The notes under the pieces were generated by a model that was not told where the DNA came from, did no database searches, and saw nothing but the letters and a program-made list of their open reading frames with translations. A program made the translations under genes and the position numbers. From the NCBI GenBank assembly GCA_903859705.1, contig CAIONQ010000162.1, positions 1-64,000 on the forward strand: a stretch of DNA of 64,000 nt, given 5' to 3'. The DNA is from an uncultured Chthonomonas sp. Its GTDB lineage: Bacteria; Armatimonadota; Chthonomonadetes; Chthonomonadales; Chthonomonadaceae. Of the stretch, positions 44,531-51,761 are shown piece by piece; the first letter of the stretch is position 1, and each line of letters starts with the position of its first letter.

Positions 44531-45598
44531 TCATGCATTAACATGCTCAGGATCTGCCATTCTGTGCAGTATCCTTTCCGGTGAACCTTGATGGGGCCAG
44601 GAAAATGCGTGACGGAATGCCGCTTCCTGACACCTTCTAAGCTGTTCAAAATCGATGATATCTTGCGTTAGCAGATTCTCGAACTCAAATGGAAGCCGTA
44701 CGTTGTGTAATCCGGGATTGTCGGTACAGATCGCGGTATCCACACCAGCACGGTTACATAAATCGAAAACGGTTCGCAGAGCAGAGAGATCTGTAAGTGT
44801 GCCAGTTTTCAGATAGCTGGTTGGGCAAATCTCAAGGCATTGGCCTCGTTCTGCCAATTGTGGCAAAAGATCTGGCCGATGCAATGGAATTTGAATGCCA
44901 TGCCCAATTCGGTTGAGGTATGGCAGCAGTTCCGGGTGAAATCCGTTCGTGGTTTCGAACAGGTGGCAGGTGGTCTTTAACCCGCGCTCCTGCGCGCCCC
45001 GAAAAAGTTGCACCAGCTCACCCATCCTGTTTTTATACAGCGTGTCAGGGCCAGCTAGGTCCACACCACATACCAACTCTGGCTCTGTAACAGCGAGGTC
45101 GATAACTGCCTGATTAACCTCGGCTGGCAACCGGCTGTGCATGCAGAGTATTTGCCGCAGGCGCAGTGGGTATTCTGGCTGGTGGGCTGCGCCACCGATT
45201 ATACGAACAATTGTGCGCATCTGTTCGATCCGCTGCGAAATACTAAGAGATGGATCGGTGCGATAAAATGGCGAGTACCGAAGCTCCAGGTACAAGATTC
45301 CTTCGAAAACGCACGCACCACGAACAAGCTTCGAAACGAAGTACTCCAGAGTTTCTATTCGCTGGACTTCTTCTACAAGCGTGTGGAGTTCCAGAAACTC
45401 GGTTAGCGAGGCGCGAGGGAGGGTTACAAACTCTTCGAAGGACTCGTAATCTGGATATTTCACTGCAAGCGGATGTCCGGCCCGCACAAGAAATCGCCAG
45501 AATACGCGCGGTACAATCGCGCCTCCAAGATGTCGATGCAATTCCGCGTGTAGGGGCAACTGGTAGCCTCTTGCTTTGTTAGGCCGCTGCCGCCGCAC
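44531..45598 (-). CDS. adenosine-deaminase-like metal-dependent hydrolase
   Basis: 355 residues, amidohydrolase TIM barrel, GTG start. Zinc ligands are present: His-Arg-His at 21-23, a His-Leu-Phe-Glu where adenosine deaminases have His-Ala-Gly-Glu, and Cys-Thr-Asp-Asn-Pro where they have Thr-Asp-Asp-Pro. The purine-contact Asp of His-Leu-Asp-Gly is Gly here, and the second Asp of Asp-Asp is Asn. It is probably a nucleoside or nucleobase deaminase with altered specificity, working on what the adjacent ABC transporter brings in. Deaminated futalosine is another candidate substrate. Confidence 0.75.
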   Translation of the reverse strand: MRRQRPNKARGYQLPLHAELHRHLGGAIVPRVFWRFLVRAGHPLAVKYPDYESFEEFVTLPRASLTEFLELHTLVEEVQRIETLEYFVSKLVRGACVFEGILYLELRYSPFYRTDPSLSISQRIEQMRTIVRIIGGAAHQPEYPLRLRQILCMHSRLPAEVNQAVIDLAVTEPELVCGVDLAGPDTLYKNRMGELVQLFRGAQERGLKTTCHLFETTNGFHPELLPYLNRIGHGIQIPLHRPDLLPQLAERGQCLEICPTSYLKTGTLTDLSALRTVFDLCNRAGVDTAICTDNPGLHNVRLPFEFENLLTQDIIDFEQLRRCQEAAFRHAFSWPHQGSPERILHRMADPEHVNA

Positions 45599-45655
45599 CG
45601 TACAGTGAACGGAACTGAGCTGAGCCTAATTTACCTATCTGAATGTGGTTATTGA

Positions 45656-46390
45656 TCAGTTTACCTGATCGTCATCCGCACAGCTATCGGGGGACAATTT
45701 GGCACCTGGAGTGGCTTGACTGTCAGCTTCAGGGTCCGTTAAAGAATCTCCTGGTGAGAAGGGCGCAAGTTCTGCTGTTCGTCTGCCATCGGTGATCTGG
45801 TCAGCAGGAACCGGTGGTGGAGCTTCGAGGTCGAGCTCTGGCAGCTGACTTAGATCCGTAATGCCAAAGTAGTGAAGGAAATCATCGGTAGTTTTGTAGA
45901 GCATTGGGCGGCCAATAGCCGCTTTTCGGCCAGCTTCAGCTATCAGGCGGCGGTCCAAAAGGGTTTTTAAAACACCATCGGAAGAAACTCCACGAACGGC
46001 TTCGATCTCGGGTGATGTAACCGGCTGGCGATAGGCGATAATAGCAAGAGTTTCCAGTGCAGCACGGCTCAATCTACTGGTTCCGCGGGATAAAAGCCTG
46101 CCGATGGCCTCCGCATGCTCTGGGCGTGTTGAAAGCTGCCAGCCTCCCGCAATCTGGAGTACCTGCAGGCCAGAGCCGTCTCTGGTTAGCCTCTTCTGGA
46201 GAAACGATAGGGCCTGAACAGTATCTTCGTGCGGAATGTGTGCCGCCCGAGATAAGTCTTCAAGCGTTAAGGGTTCTGCAGCCGCAAAAAGTAAGCACTC
46301 AATTGTGGCCGCAGCGGATACTGGAGTAACCACTTGCCCACCGGATTGTTCTTGTATATCCATTTCGATCCCTGCGCTAGTATTTGTCAT
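45656..46390 (-). CDS. scpB: segregation and condensation protein B
   Basis: 244 residues, two winged-helix domains (about 25-180) that clamp ScpA in the SMC condensin. The Glu-Thr-Leu-Ala-Ile-Ile-Ala-Tyr-Arg-Gln-Pro and Ile-Glu-x-Val-Arg-Gly-Val motif is the family signature, followed by Leu-x-x-Arg-x-Leu-Ile. The C-terminal about 60 residues are an acidic, Pro-rich tail. The ATG overlaps the end of scpA by 4 bases. Confidence 0.95.
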   Translation of the reverse strand: MTNTSAGIEMDIQEQSGGQVVTPVSAAATIECLLFAAAEPLTLEDLSRAAHIPHEDTVQALSFLQKRLTRDGSGLQVLQIAGGWQLSTRPEHAEAIGRLLSRGTSRLSRAALETLAIIAYRQPVTSPEIEAVRGVSSDGVLKTLLDRRLIAEAGRKAAIGRPMLYKTTDDFLHYFGITDLSQLPELDLEAPPPVPADQITDGRRTAELAPFSPGDSLTDPEADSQATPGAKLSPDSCADDDQVN

Positions 46391-47211
46391 GTCTGTTCAG
46401 GCAGTTCAGCTGTTTCAGATTGTGGTGGGGCAATATCTATCTGAACCGCATAAAGTGTAATGGGCTCGAGCGGGCCCAGTTGTTCTGCTCGAACGCGTCC
46501 AGAGCGTAATAGCTCGAGCAAAGCCAAGAAAGTGATAACGAGATCATATCTTGGGCAAGGGAGTTCAAAGAGTGATTCAAAGCTCAGCCCTGCTTCGCCG
46601 GCTGCCGCAGTACGCCGAGCCACTTCTGCCATTTTTAGTTTTAGCGATAGCCTTCTGCGTGGTACAACCGATGTAACGGGCTTTTCATCAAGGCCCGAAG
46701 CGTTTAGAACTCGATGTAACGCTGCCAATAACTGATTAACGGAGGCTTCACCTTCCGGTACAGGCAAAATGTAGTCGTCTGGAGTTGCTGCTGCGCCTCG
46801 GAAAAAGATTTGCCGGCGAAGCTCTTCCCACGTGCGCAATGTTTCAATAGAGCCCTGGTACTGTTGGTACTCAACAAGCCGCGCAACCAGTTCAGCTCGC
46901 GGATCCTCAGGTTCATCCTCACCCGGAGCTGGAGGAGGCAATGGAAGCAGCATTCTAGACTTAATTTCAATGAGTGTGGCTGCAATCACAAGGTACTCGC
47001 CTGCAATTGTGAGGTCTAATTCCTCCAGAAACTCCATATACGCAAGATACTGGCGGGTAATCTCTGCAATCGGAATATCGTAGATATCTACCTGGTTGGC
47101 CCTAATAAGGTGAAGCAGGAGATCGAGCGGCCCTTCAAACGCAGGCGTAACGAAGTGCGGAGGGCTGCTATGCGCAGATGGCGAGCTGGTAACCGGGGAA
47201 TGGGGCTGCAT
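46387..47211 (-). CDS. scpA: segregation and condensation protein A
   Basis: About 274 residues; kleisin of the SMC-ScpAB condensin that organises the chromosome. Phe-Glu-Gly-Pro-Leu-Asp-Leu-Leu-Leu-His-Leu-Ile opens the N-terminal domain, and Ala-Ala-Thr-Leu-Ile-Glu-Ile-Lys-Ser-Arg-Met-Leu-Leu-Pro follows. The C-terminal winged helix binds SMC. I use ATG 47211 because the -10 box at 47223-47228 puts the transcript start between it and a GTG at 47220. No ribosome site is present, so the mRNA would be almost leaderless. smc is not in this window. Confidence 0.93.
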   Translation of the reverse strand: MQPHSPVTSSPSAHSSPPHFVTPAFEGPLDLLLHLIRANQVDIYDIPIAEITRQYLAYMEFLEELDLTIAGEYLVIAATLIEIKSRMLLPLPPPAPGEDEPEDPRAELVARLVEYQQYQGSIETLRTWEELRRQIFFRGAAATPDDYILPVPEGEASVNQLLAALHRVLNASGLDEKPVTSVVPRRRLSLKLKMAEVARRTAAAGEAGLSFESLFELPCPRYDLVITFLALLELLRSGRVRAEQLGPLEPITLYAVQIDIAPPQSETAELPEQT

Positions 47212-47222
47212 GGTTGCCACTG

Positions 47223-47251
47223 ATAATACCGTTCTGGCGAGACACTGTCAA
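47223..47251 (-). promoter_or_regulatory. near-consensus sigma-70 promoter of scpA
   Basis: On the minus strand TTGACA (47246-47251) and TATTAT (47223-47228) are separated by exactly 17 bases. The expected start of transcription is within about 5 bases of the scpA ATG. Confidence 0.75.
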
Positions 47252-47312
47252 CGCATTAGCAACTTAGATACAGCACAGTGGCTGAGACACAGGCTGTTCC
47301 TCAATGGGTTTA

Positions 47313-47342
47313 TTGTCAGTGAGCGGTGGTTTGTGCTATAAT
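47313..47342 (+). promoter_or_regulatory. sigma-70 promoter of efp
   Basis: TTGTCA (47313-47318) and TATAAT (47337-47342), spacer 18. It gives a leader of about 63 bases before the efp GTG. Confidence 0.7.
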
Positions 47343-47350
47343 TCGCCGTC

Positions 47351-47394
47351 AATTTGTCTTACAAATTTCGATTATGGCCCGAACAAAGCGGGCC
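47351..47394 (+). promoter_or_regulatory. two hairpins in the efp 5' leader
   Basis: AATTTGT-CTT-ACAAATT (47351-47367) and GGCCCG-AACAAAG-CGGGCC (47376-47394) are both perfect stems in the predicted leader. The second ends 5 bases before the GGAGG ribosome site. Confidence 0.4.
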
Positions 47395-47411
47395 AATCTG
47401 GAGGTGTGCGC

Positions 47412-47978
47412 GTGCCAAAGATTGATACCGCCGACTTTAAGAATGGTCTCTCATTTCTGCTGGACGGCGAGATCTTCACCATTGTTTGGTTTCAGCATCA
47501 CAAGCCCGGCAAGGGCGGCGCAGTTATGCGATCGAAGCTGAAGAACCTCCGAACCGGTGGTGTGATCGACAAGACGTTTAATGCAGGTGAAAAATTTGAG
47601 CAAGCGATCCTGGATCGCCATCCAATGCAATATCTGTACAACCAGGACGGTGAATATGTTCTGATGAACCCGGAAACCTTTGACCAGGTATCTATATCGG
47701 CTGCCGACTTTGGTGATACTCTCAAATACCTCAAGGATGGCATGGAAGTACAAGTCATTGAGCACGATGAGAAGATTCTTGGCGCAGAAGTAGCTACTTT
47801 CGTTGAGCTGGAAGTTGTGCAGACAGACCCTGCTTTCAAGGGCGATACGGCATCTGGCGGAGGCAAGCCTGCTACGTTGGAAACGGGTGCTGTTATTAAC
47901 GTTCCATTTTTTGTAAATGTTGGGGACAAAGTAAAGGTTGACACGCGTACGGATAGCTATCTCGAACGTGTTAAGTAG
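47412..47978 (+). CDS. efp: translation elongation factor P
   Basis: 188 residues from GTG 47412, 7 bases after GGAGG; an upstream in-frame start at 47304 would include the promoter. EF-P relieves ribosomes stalled on polyproline. The three OB-like domains fit, and the modified loop reads His-His-Lys-Pro-Gly-Lys-Gly-Gly-Ala, giving a conserved Lys at the tip as in the beta-lysylated or unmodified types. The C-terminal Val-Asp-Thr-Arg-Thr-x-Ser-Tyr-Leu-Glu-Arg-Val is standard. No efp-modifying enzyme is nearby. Confidence 0.97.
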   Translation: MPKIDTADFKNGLSFLLDGEIFTIVWFQHHKPGKGGAVMRSKLKNLRTGGVIDKTFNAGEKFEQAILDRHPMQYLYNQDGEYVLMNPETFDQVSISAADFGDTLKYLKDGMEVQVIEHDEKILGAEVATFVELEVVQTDPAFKGDTASGGGKPATLETGAVINVPFFVNVGDKVKVDTRTDSYLERVK

Positions 47979-48078
47979 GGCAGTGCTTTGTCGCTGAACC
48001 TGCGCTCTGGTGAATTATGGGCAGGCGTTTGAGTCTGCCCTTTCGGCAAAGTTGTTTCACCAGGCAGAAGGAGATCCA

Positions 48079-49287
48079 TTGCGAATCAGACAGTCGAACG
48101 AAGGTCTATCCGGCATCATCTCCGAACAAGCCGAAGACCTGATAAAGAAAATTTTTCAGCTGGCCCTTGCAGCCAGTTTGATTTTGTTCGTCTACCTGAT
48201 GTATGGTCTCTTCTCGGGAGACCTCGCAGATGTCGCTGGCAAACCAGATGCTGCAAAGCATGCTCTGGCTGTGGTGGCACAGATATCCAATTATCTTAAT
48301 CTTGCACTTGTAATCACGCTTGTAACCAGCATTTTGCTCTATTACGATGAGAGTGTTTATGGCTTTAGTTTGCTTGGTATAGCAGCTTTCCTCGCATATG
48401 GGCTTCAGTTTTCAATAGACCTTCTGTTTGCTTCTGAGGCTCCAAGGTTAACCTCTGGGGCAGCATCGAAGTCACTTCTGCATGAAGTTTGGCTAATGGC
48501 AATGATGATCGGAGCTCCCGGTATCATCATGGTTGTGCGCTCGATGTTTGTCCGGATACTTGAGGGGCGACAGGGTGAGGACCTTACAGCCGTTCAATAT
48601 GGTAAAGGAGTTGCCCGCGAAGATGACGTGCCAAAGGCGGCAATTCCGATCCTTGCGAAGTGCTGGCAACTGCCATTTTGCCGTGCCGGTATCCGTAAGA
48701 ACTGCCCAATTTTTCTGGCCAAAACGCGTTGCTGGAAAGAGCGCGTTGGCTGTATGTGCGAAGAGAACATCATAATGCTGGCGATGGGCGGAACCGAGGC
48801 CCAGACGCCAGTCAACATGACAAAAGAGATGGGGTTTGTAGCCATTGGCGATATATTGGCCAAGAACAACGAGGACAAACGAGCCTCAATACAAACCAGG
48901 CCAGGGCCACATGGTGTGCGCATTCCAGTTAATCCGCACATTACACACGAGCAGCAGAAGTATCGATGTAACAACTGCATTATTTACAACGAGCATCAGC
49001 GGCTTAAGTATAGTTTCTTCTCTGTGCCGGTAACCTTGTGTGTTCCAGTTGTGGTATTCTGGCAGTTTGATGCGGTGCGTGCTCTGCTTACAACTGTGCT
49101 TCAGGGCATAGATAAGCTGGTTGCTCACCTGTCAATTTCGGGGAATGGGGGAGTTTCTCTGGACCTCTCCCGGCAGATTGCCGGAAGTTTGCCCATTGAA
49201 ACCATTCTGATCATCTGCCTGGTACTTGTGCTGATGACCTGGGCCCAACGGCTACTTGAGTACTGCATCTTCACAATCAAGATTTAG
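48079..49287 (+). CDS. unknown membrane protein with a two-CW-like cysteine cluster
   Basis: 402 residues from TTG 48079, 6 bases after AAGGAG; a GTG at 48010 lacks a ribosome site. Membrane helices are near residues 20-45, 65-90, 95-125, 140-155, 310-330 and 370-395. The cytosolic loop between them holds Cys195-Trp, Cys201, Cys209-Pro, Cys218-Trp, Cys225 and Cys227, then Cys297 and Cys300 (Cys-Asn-Asn-Cys). The spacing resembles the two-CW zinc or Fe-S-type motif. I recognise no full-length family. It lies between efp and accB, overlapping no other reading; accB starts 22 bases after it. Confidence 0.75.
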   Translation: MRIRQSNEGLSGIISEQAEDLIKKIFQLALAASLILFVYLMYGLFSGDLADVAGKPDAAKHALAVVAQISNYLNLALVITLVTSILLYYDESVYGFSLLGIAAFLAYGLQFSIDLLFASEAPRLTSGAASKSLLHEVWLMAMMIGAPGIIMVVRSMFVRILEGRQGEDLTAVQYGKGVAREDDVPKAAIPILAKCWQLPFCRAGIRKNCPIFLAKTRCWKERVGCMCEENIIMLAMGGTEAQTPVNMTKEMGFVAIGDILAKNNEDKRASIQTRPGPHGVRIPVNPHITHEQQKYRCNNCIIYNEHQRLKYSFFSVPVTLCVPVVVFWQFDAVRALLTTVLQGIDKLVAHLSISGNGGVSLDLSRQIAGSLPIETILIICLVLVLMTWAQRLLEYCIFTIKI

Positions 49288-49309
49288 AATTCAGGACGAT
49301 AACCAATAC

Positions 49310-49756
49310 ATGGATAACACTGAGATGGAACAGCTTGTAGCGCTGTTCAAACAGTCTCGAGTACGCGAGCTAACGCTGAAACAAGGCGTAGCTCGGATTA
49401 CGCTCAAGCAAACAGTGCCAGGTGCAGCATCGGAAATCGGTGGAGAACTGGTTCCTTATTCTGCCGAATCAGCACTTTTTGATACGTTCGCTTCTGGTTA
49501 CGAGGCGGAGTTTGCATCGGCAATAGAAAAATCAGTGGAAGTTACATCACCGCTTGTGGGTGTGTTTCACCATACGCGGCCACTGGTTGGCCTTGGTGCA
49601 AAGGTTTCCGAGGGCCAGGTAATCGCAGTTATTGAGGCGATGAAGCTGAATACTGAAGTTACAGCCCCGGTAGCCGGTGTTATAACCGATGTGCTGATTG
49701 AAGATGGTATGCCTGCTGAGTACGGACAGCCCTTGTTCATGCTCAAGTGTGAGTAG
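49310..49756 (+). CDS. accB: biotin carboxyl carrier protein of acetyl-CoA carboxylase
   Basis: 148 residues from ATG 49310. The biotinyl domain occupies about residues 75-148 and carries the biotin-acceptor Lys in Glu-Ala-Met-Lys-Leu-Asn, flanked by the expected Pro-Leu-Val-Gly-Val and Gly-Gln-Pro-Leu-Phe. An upstream frame from 49256 would overlap the membrane protein gene and is not needed. It carries CO2 between biotin carboxylase and the carboxyltransferase in the first step of fatty-acid synthesis. Between it and accC sits a prepilin gene. Confidence 0.95.
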   Translation: MDNTEMEQLVALFKQSRVRELTLKQGVARITLKQTVPGAASEIGGELVPYSAESALFDTFASGYEAEFASAIEKSVEVTSPLVGVFHHTRPLVGLGAKVSEGQVIAVIEAMKLNTEVTAPVAGVITDVLIEDGMPAEYGQPLFMLKCE

Positions 49757-49778
49757 TGCGCGAAACTCGGAGGTATGT

Positions 49779-50177
49779 ATGCTCCCGGAACGGATACAAT
49801 CTGCAGCAAGGCCAACGCGTGGCGGCTTCTCACTGATAGAAATACTGGTAGTGTGTGTGCTTCTGGTTAGCTTAAGTGCAGGCATGTACAGTTTTTATGC
49901 CGGCAAAAGTAAGCCCGGACCAAATGGCGAAAAGACTGCCAGAACCCCAATGGAGAGGGCGCACGATCCTGAGTGCATAAATCAACTTAGCCAGTTGAGA
50001 CAGGCACTTCAGATGGCTCAAACCAATAGCGAAAACGGCAAATACCCGCAGCAGCTTACGGATATCCACGGAGTACCGCAAACATTCTTTTCGTGCCCCG
50101 AGGGGCATCAGGCCTATGCGTACGACCCCGAAACAGGGCAGGTGCACTGCACCACATCGGGTCACGGAAAATACTGA
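49779..50177 (+). CDS. prepilin-like (type II secretion/type IV pilin) protein
   Basis: 132 residues from ATG 49779, right after CGGAGG; a longer frame from 49698 overlaps accB. The type IV prepilin signal is clear: a charged leader, Gly-Phe-Ser-Leu-Ile-Glu cleavage motif and about 20 hydrophobic residues. The globular part has two Cys pairs, Cys-Ile-Asn-Gln-Leu and Phe-Ser-Cys-Pro-Glu-Gly-His, and looks like a short GspG-type pseudopilin or competence-type minor pilin. Its position inside the acc locus, 22 bases after accB, suggests co-transcription. Confidence 0.87.
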   Translation: MLPERIQSAARPTRGGFSLIEILVVCVLLVSLSAGMYSFYAGKSKPGPNGEKTARTPMERAHDPECINQLSQLRQALQMAQTNSENGKYPQQLTDIHGVPQTFFSCPEGHQAYAYDPETGQVHCTTSGHGKY

Positions 50178-50325
50178 TATTCTGTTCGTAACAGCGACTT
50201 TTGTTGCGGACTTACGCTAATCCCGCACTCCTGCTTCTCTCCGGTTAATTCCCTCGCCTAGCAATTTGGGAGCCAATGCGCCCTGCGTTTGAGGTGCCGG
50301 ACAGGATTGCCCTCAGAAGGAATAG

Positions 50326-51699
50326 ATGTTTAAAAAGATACTGATTGCCAACCGTGGTGAGATCGCAGTACGCATAATTCGTGCGTGCCGTGAAATGAAG
50401 ATCAAAACGGTGGCTGTGTACTCCACCGCGGATGCCGAATCACTGCATGTTCAGATGGCCGATGAGGCCGTTTGTATTGGCCCCCCAGCACCTAAGGATA
50501 GCTATCTGCATGCACCCAATATTATCTCTGCGGCGCATATTACAGGGGCAGAAGCCGTGCATCCCGGAATTGGGTTCCTTTCGGAGCGTCCCTCATTTGC
50601 AGAGGCCTGTGAAGCCTGCGGCCTGAAGTTTATCGGCCCATCTGCTGCATCGATGGAGCGCATGGGAGACAAATCGGCGGCCCGAGAAACTATGTCAAAA
50701 GCAGGTGTACCCGTTATCCCGGGGTCGGCAGGTGCTATCGCCACAGAGCAAGATGCCCTCAGGTTTGCTCAGAAAACAGGGTACCCGCTGCTTATCAAGG
50801 CATCGCTGGGAGGCGGTGGCCGAGGTATTCGGCTTGTTCAGAACGATGAAGAGTTGCCCCGCCAGTTAGAGCTGGCGCGCGCCGAAGGGTTAACGGCATT
50901 CGGAAGCCCGGAGGTTTATCTCGAGAAGTTTGTTGAAGAGCCCCGCCACATCGAAGTTCAGATCATTGCCGATGAGCATGGCCATGTTGTGCACCTGGGA
51001 GAGCGTGATTGCTCAATTCAGAACCTGCGCCATCAAAAGCTGGTGGAAGAAGCTCCTGCCGCACAACTAACCCAAACTCAGCGCAACCGGATAGGCGATG
51101 CGGCAGTGAGGGCCGCGCGGGCTATAGGCTACTCTAACGCTGGCACTGTTGAGTTTTTGGTAGATGCGCGTGGCGATTTCTATTTCCTGGAAATGAACAA
51201 GCGCCTTCAAGTGGAACACTGCATAACAGAGCAGGTAACGGGCATCGATCTGGTTAAGACGCAGATTATGGTAGCTGCCGGGGAAAAGCTTCCGTTTGTA
51301 CAAAAAGAAGTGCGGTGGGATGGCCATGCCATTGAATGCCGCATCAATGCGGAAGATCCGGAACGCAACTTTGCGCCAAGTGCGGGCCGCATTGAGCATG
51401 TTGTATTGCCAGGCGGATTTGGTGTTCGGGTTGACACACATATTCAGCCAGGGTTTGTTGTTTCGCCATACTACGACCCAATGGTGGCCAAAATCATTGT
51501 CTGGGATAAAACTCGTGCTGGCGCAATCAGCCGCATGAACCGATGCCTGCAAGAGACAGTGATCACTGGCATAAAAACAAACATCCAATTCCAGCAGAAG
51601 ATCATCAACAATGCTTTCTACCGACGTGGCGAGCTAACTACTGACTTCCTGCAGCGCAGAATTCTAAACGGCGCAGATGTGCCCGTAGTTGCGGGTTAA
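50326..51699 (+). CDS. accC: biotin carboxylase subunit of acetyl-CoA carboxylase
   Basis: 457 residues, ATG preceded by AGAAGGAA. ATP-grasp enzyme that carboxylates biotin on AccB. The opening Ile-Leu-Ile-Ala-Asn-Arg-Gly-Glu-Ile-Ala, Gly-Gly-Gly-Gly-Arg-Gly-Ile for ATP binding, His-Glu-Val/Ile-Gln and Phe-Leu-Glu-Met-Asn-x-Arg-Leu-Gln-Val-Glu-His are all there. One note: the usual Met-Asn-Thr-Arg reads Met-Asn-Lys-Arg. It is separated from accB by the prepilin gene and a spacer of about 150 bases. Confidence 0.97.
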   Translation: MFKKILIANRGEIAVRIIRACREMKIKTVAVYSTADAESLHVQMADEAVCIGPPAPKDSYLHAPNIISAAHITGAEAVHPGIGFLSERPSFAEACEACGLKFIGPSAASMERMGDKSAARETMSKAGVPVIPGSAGAIATEQDALRFAQKTGYPLLIKASLGGGGRGIRLVQNDEELPRQLELARAEGLTAFGSPEVYLEKFVEEPRHIEVQIIADEHGHVVHLGERDCSIQNLRHQKLVEEAPAAQLTQTQRNRIGDAAVRAARAIGYSNAGTVEFLVDARGDFYFLEMNKRLQVEHCITEQVTGIDLVKTQIMVAAGEKLPFVQKEVRWDGHAIECRINAEDPERNFAPSAGRIEHVVLPGGFGVRVDTHIQPGFVVSPYYDPMVAKIIVWDKTRAGAISRMNRCLQETVITGIKTNIQFQQKIINNAFYRRGELTTDFLQRRILNGADVPVVAG

Positions 51700-51761
51700 A
51701 ATCAGTCTGGCGTTCAAACATCATAGGCAGTAAGAAACACAGGAACTCAAGGAGAACCGAC

